The notes under the pieces were generated by a model. The model was not told where the DNA came from and ran no database searches. It worked only from the letters and a program-made list of their open reading frames with translations. Shown one piece after another: positions 60,811 to 64,000 of a stretch of DNA of 64,000 bases. The stretch comes from Bacteroidota bacterium. GTDB lineage: Bacteria; Bacteroidota; Bacteroidia; Chitinophagales; Chitinophagaceae. The position numbers and the translations under genes were made by a program. Position 1 is the stretch's first letter, and every line of letters starts with the position of its first letter. The stretch lies in assembly GCA_023428755.1 (NCBI GenBank), contig JAEYWX010000012.1, forward strand, positions 124,001 through 188,000. The letters run 5' to 3'.

Positions 60811-61923
60811 ATGACGATTGCTGTTTTAGGTGCCGGTATGGTAGGTCGTGCTATTGCACTTGATCTTGCTGGGGTATTTGATGTTACTTCATTTGATGTA
60901 AGTGAACAAAACCTGCAACTGTTACAACAAAAACACAGCAAGATTAAAACGGTTGCTGCTGATCTTCGTAATACAAAAGCTTATTCTTCTATGTTGCATG
61001 GGTTTGATTTGGTTGTAACGGCTGTACCCGGCTTTATGGGATTTGAAACATTGAAAGCAGTGATCAATGCCGGGAAAAATGTTGTTGACATTTCTTTTTT
61101 TCCGGAAGATGTGTTGCAGTTGGATGCATTGGCCAAAGAAAAAAATGTAACTGCTATTGTTGATTGTGGCGTGGCGCCGGGTATGAGCAACTGGATCATT
61201 GGCCGCTACAATGCAGAACTAAAGATCGATGCATTTGAAATTTATGTAGGTGGATTGCCGTTGCATCCGCAACCGCCGTTCTTTTACAAAGCACCTTTTT
61301 CGCCCATTGATGTAATTGAAGAATATACCAGGCCGGCACGCTTAAAAGAAAATGGAGTGATTGTAACGAAACCAGCCTTAACAGACCGGGTGATGATGCA
61401 GTTTGAAGGCGTGGGTACATTGGAAGCATTTAATACCGATGGTCTTCGTTCCTTATTATTTACCATGCCGCATATTCCTACGCAAATTGAAAAAACACTA
61501 CGTTATCCTGGTCATGTTGATTTGATTGTGGCTTTGCAGCAAAGTGGATTTTTCAGTAATGAAAAAATAATGGTTGACGGGAATACGATTGCTCCCATGC
61601 AACTTACTTCACAGCTGCTCATGAAACAATGGAAGCTGGGCGAAACAGAAGAAGAGTTAACGGTGATGAAAGTACTTGTTCATGGCGAAGGGAAAACAAT
61701 TGAATACAATTTGTTCGATACATTTGATGCCGTTACACAAACATCATCGATGGCCCGCACAACGGGTTATACCTGCACAGCTGCTGTTCATTTACTGGCA
61801 ACTAACATGGTTACAAAGAAAGGCGTATTTCCGCCGGAGCTGTTGGGCGATGATAAAAACTGTTTTGATTTTGTATTGAAGTATTTAGCAGAGCGAAAGG
61901 TGCATTGGATAAAAAAGTCATAA
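60811..61923 (+). CDS. saccharopine-dehydrogenase-like oxidoreductase
   Basis: A 370-residue protein starting MTIAVLGAGMVGRAIALDLA, a Rossmann GxGxxG. DVSEQNLQLLQQK, VVDISFFPED, VDCGVAPGMSNWIIGRY and EEYTRPARLKENG follow, which matches the family of saccharopine dehydrogenases and related lysine/spermidine enzymes. The specific reaction cannot be told. A CATCTTTG near 60788-60795 resembles a promoter -7 element. It is divergent from pnuC. Confidence 0.75.
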   Translation: MTIAVLGAGMVGRAIALDLAGVFDVTSFDVSEQNLQLLQQKHSKIKTVAADLRNTKAYSSMLHGFDLVVTAVPGFMGFETLKAVINAGKNVVDISFFPEDVLQLDALAKEKNVTAIVDCGVAPGMSNWIIGRYNAELKIDAFEIYVGGLPLHPQPPFFYKAPFSPIDVIEEYTRPARLKENGVIVTKPALTDRVMMQFEGVGTLEAFNTDGLRSLLFTMPHIPTQIEKTLRYPGHVDLIVALQQSGFFSNEKIMVDGNTIAPMQLTSQLLMKQWKLGETEEELTVMKVLVHGEGKTIEYNLFDTFDAVTQTSSMARTTGYTCTAAVHLLATNMVTKKGVFPPELLGDDKNCFDFVLKYLAERKVHWIKKS

Positions 61924-61931
61924 AAACTTTC

Positions 61932-61962
61932 ATTGGCCCGGTTTGTGAAGAACCTATTTTTG
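61932..61962 (+). promoter_or_regulatory. candidate Bacteroidota-type promoter of the OsmC gene
   Basis: ATTG at 61932-61935 is followed after 19 nt by TATTTTTG at 61955-61962, which fits the TTTG-N19-TAnnTTTG consensus except for one base. It lies about 36 bp before the ATG. Confidence 0.5.
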
Positions 61963-61998
61963 AATTAGATTTACCAACTCAACTAAAAAACAAATACT

Positions 61999-62418
61999 AT
62001 GATACGTCACGCAACAGCCGTTTGGAATGGCTCTGGTAAAGAAGGTAACGGACACCTTACAACACAAAGCACCGTATTAACTGATACACAATATTCGTAT
62101 CTCTCCCGTTTTGAAAGCGGAGTAGGTACCAATCCGGAAGAACTTGTAGCAGCTGCACATGCGGGCTGTTTTGCAATGAAGCTGAGTTTTGTATTAGGAG
62201 CAGCAGGTTTTACACCTGAAAAAATTGACGCCAAATGTGAGATCACGTTTGTAGAAGGTACATTGTCAAAATCACACCTTACTGTATCGGCTTCTGTACC
62301 CGGTATTGATGACGCAAAATTCCAGGAGTGTGTAAAAGATGCGGAACAAAATTGTCCTATTTCAAAACTGCTGGGAAAAGGATTAGAAATTTCAAGCACT
62401 GCAACACTGCTTGCATAA
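61999..62418 (+). CDS. OsmC-family peroxiredoxin
   Basis: A 139-residue protein with the OsmC layout: AVWNGSGKEGNGHLTTQSTVL, GTNPEELVAAAHAGCFAMKLSFVL (first reactive Cys) and VKDAEQNCPISKLLG (second Cys). It reduces organic hydroperoxides. The two cysteines and the Glu/Arg pair around them are those of the Ohr/OsmC fold; the length fits OsmC better than Ohr. A promoter and a terminator bracket it, so it is probably monocistronic. Confidence 0.9.
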   Translation: MIRHATAVWNGSGKEGNGHLTTQSTVLTDTQYSYLSRFESGVGTNPEELVAAAHAGCFAMKLSFVLGAAGFTPEKIDAKCEITFVEGTLSKSHLTVSASVPGIDDAKFQECVKDAEQNCPISKLLGKGLEISSTATLLA

Positions 62419-62437
62419 TAGAACATTTATTTTTTAC

Positions 62438-62469
62438 AGCCGGTTTTCAATTGAAGACCGGCTTTTTTA
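62438..62469 (+). terminator. terminator of the OsmC gene
   Basis: AGCCGG(TTTTC) at about 62439 pairs with GACCGGCT near 62456-62463, followed by a T-run. The stem has one imperfect position. Confidence 0.75.
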
Positions 62470-62479
62470 TTTTTAGTAT

Positions 62480-62838
62480 ATGGAAAAGATCAACCTCGCA
62501 GCGAAATTTAATTTGTTTCACGACTACTGGAATCCGCAAATTACCGGCGAGTTAAACGGACAGCATGTAAAACTTGTAAAGTTCAAAGGTCCGTTTACAT
62601 GGCACCATCATGAAAACGAAGACGAATTGTTTTATTGGTGAAGGGAAGTTTTGATATGGAATTCCGGGACCACACTGAAACCATTCATGAAGGTGAATTT
62701 ATTATTGTACCACGTGGAGTGGAGCACCGCCCCAATGCAACGGAAGAAGTGCATGTGCTGCTGTTTGAACCGGCTTCTACACTCAACACCGGGAATGTAG
62801 AGAATGAGTTTACAAAGAAAACACCAGGGCGTTTGTAG
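62480..62838 (+). pseudogene. cupin protein broken by a one-base frameshift
   Basis: The first frame starts at the ATG at 62480 (MEKINLAAKFNLFHDYW) and stops at TGA 62639-62641 after 53 codons. The cupin continues in the frame two bases over from 62638: VKGSFDMEFRDHTETIHEG, EFIIVPRGVEHRPNA. Restoring one T in the run near 62633-62637 would give the normal cupin bridge of HHHENEDELFY, Leu and VKGSFD. The break sits between the two conserved cupin motifs. It may be a real mutation or a sequencing error. An intact version would be a small metal-binding cupin of about 119 residues. Confidence 0.8.
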
Positions 62839-62925
62839 GCAAATGCAGCATTGAAGCACTTCACTTAAGCAGCCTGGATGTTATCATCACAGCTAATGTT
62901 TTCATGCATCATTTTACAACTGGTA

Positions 62926-64000
62926 TTAGCGAACATTACTGATGCTGTTCTTTGCTGTATCATGTTTTGTTTTTAAAACATTAGATATGGTTGTATAACG
63001 TGTGCCAAGATTCAGCAATGCAGATTGTACAAGCTGCATTCTTTGCTCAACAAGAAGTGATGCAGATTGAATGGTTGCAGCATTGTCTCCATTCAAAGCT
63101 CGTTGCAGATCAAACAAAGCATTTTGCAGATTTTTGATATTGCTGCGGCTGGTATTGATACCTGTTCTGTTCGATGTATTGTCGTTATGCAACAGATCTT
63201 CAACTTCAAACACCGTTTGCAATAAATCATTTACCTGTGCTTTCGTTTTTGTTGAAACTCCTCCTCCCGGATTGGGTGCAACAGAGCTGGCGGTTTTGTT
63301 TGAACTTGATGAGTTATGATCTTGCGCTTTTGTTTTTGATGTGTCACCTCCCGGATTAGGTGCAACAGAACTTGCTGTTTTATTGGAACGAGAAGAGTTA
63401 TGATCCTGTGCACGGGTAGTGGCATCGCCTTCACTTATATCTCCCACTTCAATGGTCGTTTGATCGTTGATATAAATTTCATACCCTGCGGAGATACTAT
63501 AGTTTCCTGCATCCAAACCGGTAAATTCAAATTCGCCATAATCGTTGGTTTGTAATTGACGCATTTGACCACCGGGATTTTTACCCCCTTTAACAATAAT
63601 ACCCTTGATTGGATTGCCGGGCCGTGCTTCGATTGCTGCGGGACTGATAGTTCCCTGGTTACCGGCCAGTATTGGAGGTTCATCTTTTGCAGTGTTCGTA
63701 TTAAAATATAGTGGCAGACGCTTTACAAAAACGGGAGATCCTTCAAATGCAGCAGCAGGAAGACTGCTGCGATTGGTTGTTTCGGATTGCGAAGTAACCG
63801 CCAGATTGCTCCGTGGGCTCCAGATAAAATCCGGTTGTGCATCACCGTCACTATCGCCCAACTCAATGCTTATTTGAAATACTCCCGGCGAATAAACGGT
63901 TTCTGCCAGCTGCGTTGCTTCACGTGTGTTGCCATCGCTGAACGTGCCTGTTACTTTCAATTCCCTTACTCCGGTTCCGTTTGTGCCATCGCCAACTGTT
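62926..64000 (-). CDS. large secreted or surface protein, C-terminal part (cut by window edge)
   Basis: The open frame reaches the right edge of the window with no stop and no clear start, so the 5' end is missing. Visible from N to C: beta-rich segments (FQISIELGDSDGDAQPDF), then a carboxypeptidase-regulatory or SdrD-type repeat at about 118-175 (IKGIIVKGGKNPGG, DYGEFEFTGLDAGNYSISAGY). Two near-identical 29-residue linker units based on AQDHNSSxSNKTASSVAPNP follow, then a helical C-terminus rich in Asn, Leu and Gln. It could be an adhesin or a subunit of a secretion-associated complex. Family not determined. Confidence 0.6.
   Translation of the reverse strand, partial: TVGDGTNGTGVRELKVTGTFSDGNTREATQLAETVYSPGVFQISIELGDSDGDAQPDFIWSPRSNLAVTSQSETTNRSSLPAAAFEGSPVFVKRLPLYFNTNTAKDEPPILAGNQGTISPAAIEARPGNPIKGIIVKGGKNPGGQMRQLQTNDYGEFEFTGLDAGNYSISAGYEIYINDQTTIEVGDISEGDATTRAQDHNSSRSNKTASSVAPNPGGDTSKTKAQDHNSSSSNKTASSVAPNPGGGVSTKTKAQVNDLLQTVFEVEDLLHNDNTSNRTGINTSRSNIKNLQNALFDLQRALNGDNAATIQSASLLVEQRMQLVQSALLNLGTRYTTISNVLKTKHDTAKNSISNVR

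Overview
The window looks like chromosomal DNA of a Bacteroidota member, most likely of the order Chitinophagales (family Chitinophagaceae). The basis is the gene set: a TonB-dependent receptor with a carboxypeptidase-like N-terminal domain, a GH3-family adenylating protein, a LpxR-type outer-membrane deacylase, a secreted caspase-TPR protein, Nfu, CvfB, many short outer-membrane beta-barrels and lipoproteins, and AT-rich leaders with almost no Shine-Dalgarno signal. Family-level placement is inference. No rRNA, tRNA or CRISPR array was seen.

Layout. 1-1.2 kb: a leftward KptA (cut by the window edge), HNH nuclease and zinc-ribbon cluster. 1.2-2.7 kb: a gene-poor zone of interspersed repeats holding one 40-residue ORF with a strong terminator. 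2.7-11.3 kb: envelope proteins, a DUF2238 membrane protein, a CxxCH lipoprotein, a Fic protein whose upstream region carries six regularly spaced 11-bp boxes, an MsbA-type ABC exporter, an SGNH hydrolase and a CvfB-like RNA-binding protein. 11.3-17.8 kb: a tight operon of a secreted caspase-TPR protein and two paralogous YD-repeat proteins. 18-25.4 kb: PcrA/UvrD helicase, a RAYT transposase remnant between duplicated hairpins, cysK-cysE, an ArsC/Spx-like protein, and an overlapping ECF sigma, membrane protein and TraB/GumN operon. 25.4-33.8 kb: REP-like repeats, an ABC ATPase, an esterase, ferritin, Nfu, a lipoprotein, an isocitrate dehydrogenase operon ending in three small unknown genes, and a divergent LysR regulator. 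33.9-41 kb: an iron-uptake receptor with a PepSY partner, and a molybdenum hydroxylase pair. 41-53.8 kb: nucleosidase, RecX, LpxR-like protein, nitrilase, NagA, YoaK, a stress protein, a two-component system, S41 peptidase, ThiL, a four-helix-bundle cassette and an inositol monophosphatase. 53.9-64 kb: a glycosyltransferase fusion, GH3, LysE, MtgA, an NR kinase-like protein with PnuC, saccharopine dehydrogenase-like protein, OsmC, a frameshifted cupin and a large secreted protein cut by the right edge.

The most striking feature is that short palindromic repeats of several families sit both between genes and, in frame, inside conserved enzymes. PcrA/UvrD carries about 45 extra codons bounded by inverted repeats matching an intergenic element near 53.8 kb. 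The nitrilase carries two separate repeat-derived peptides. Other leads are the Fic operator array, the four-helix-bundle gene enclosed by inverted repeats, the caspase-TPR/YD operon and the small-gene tail of the isocitrate dehydrogenase operon.
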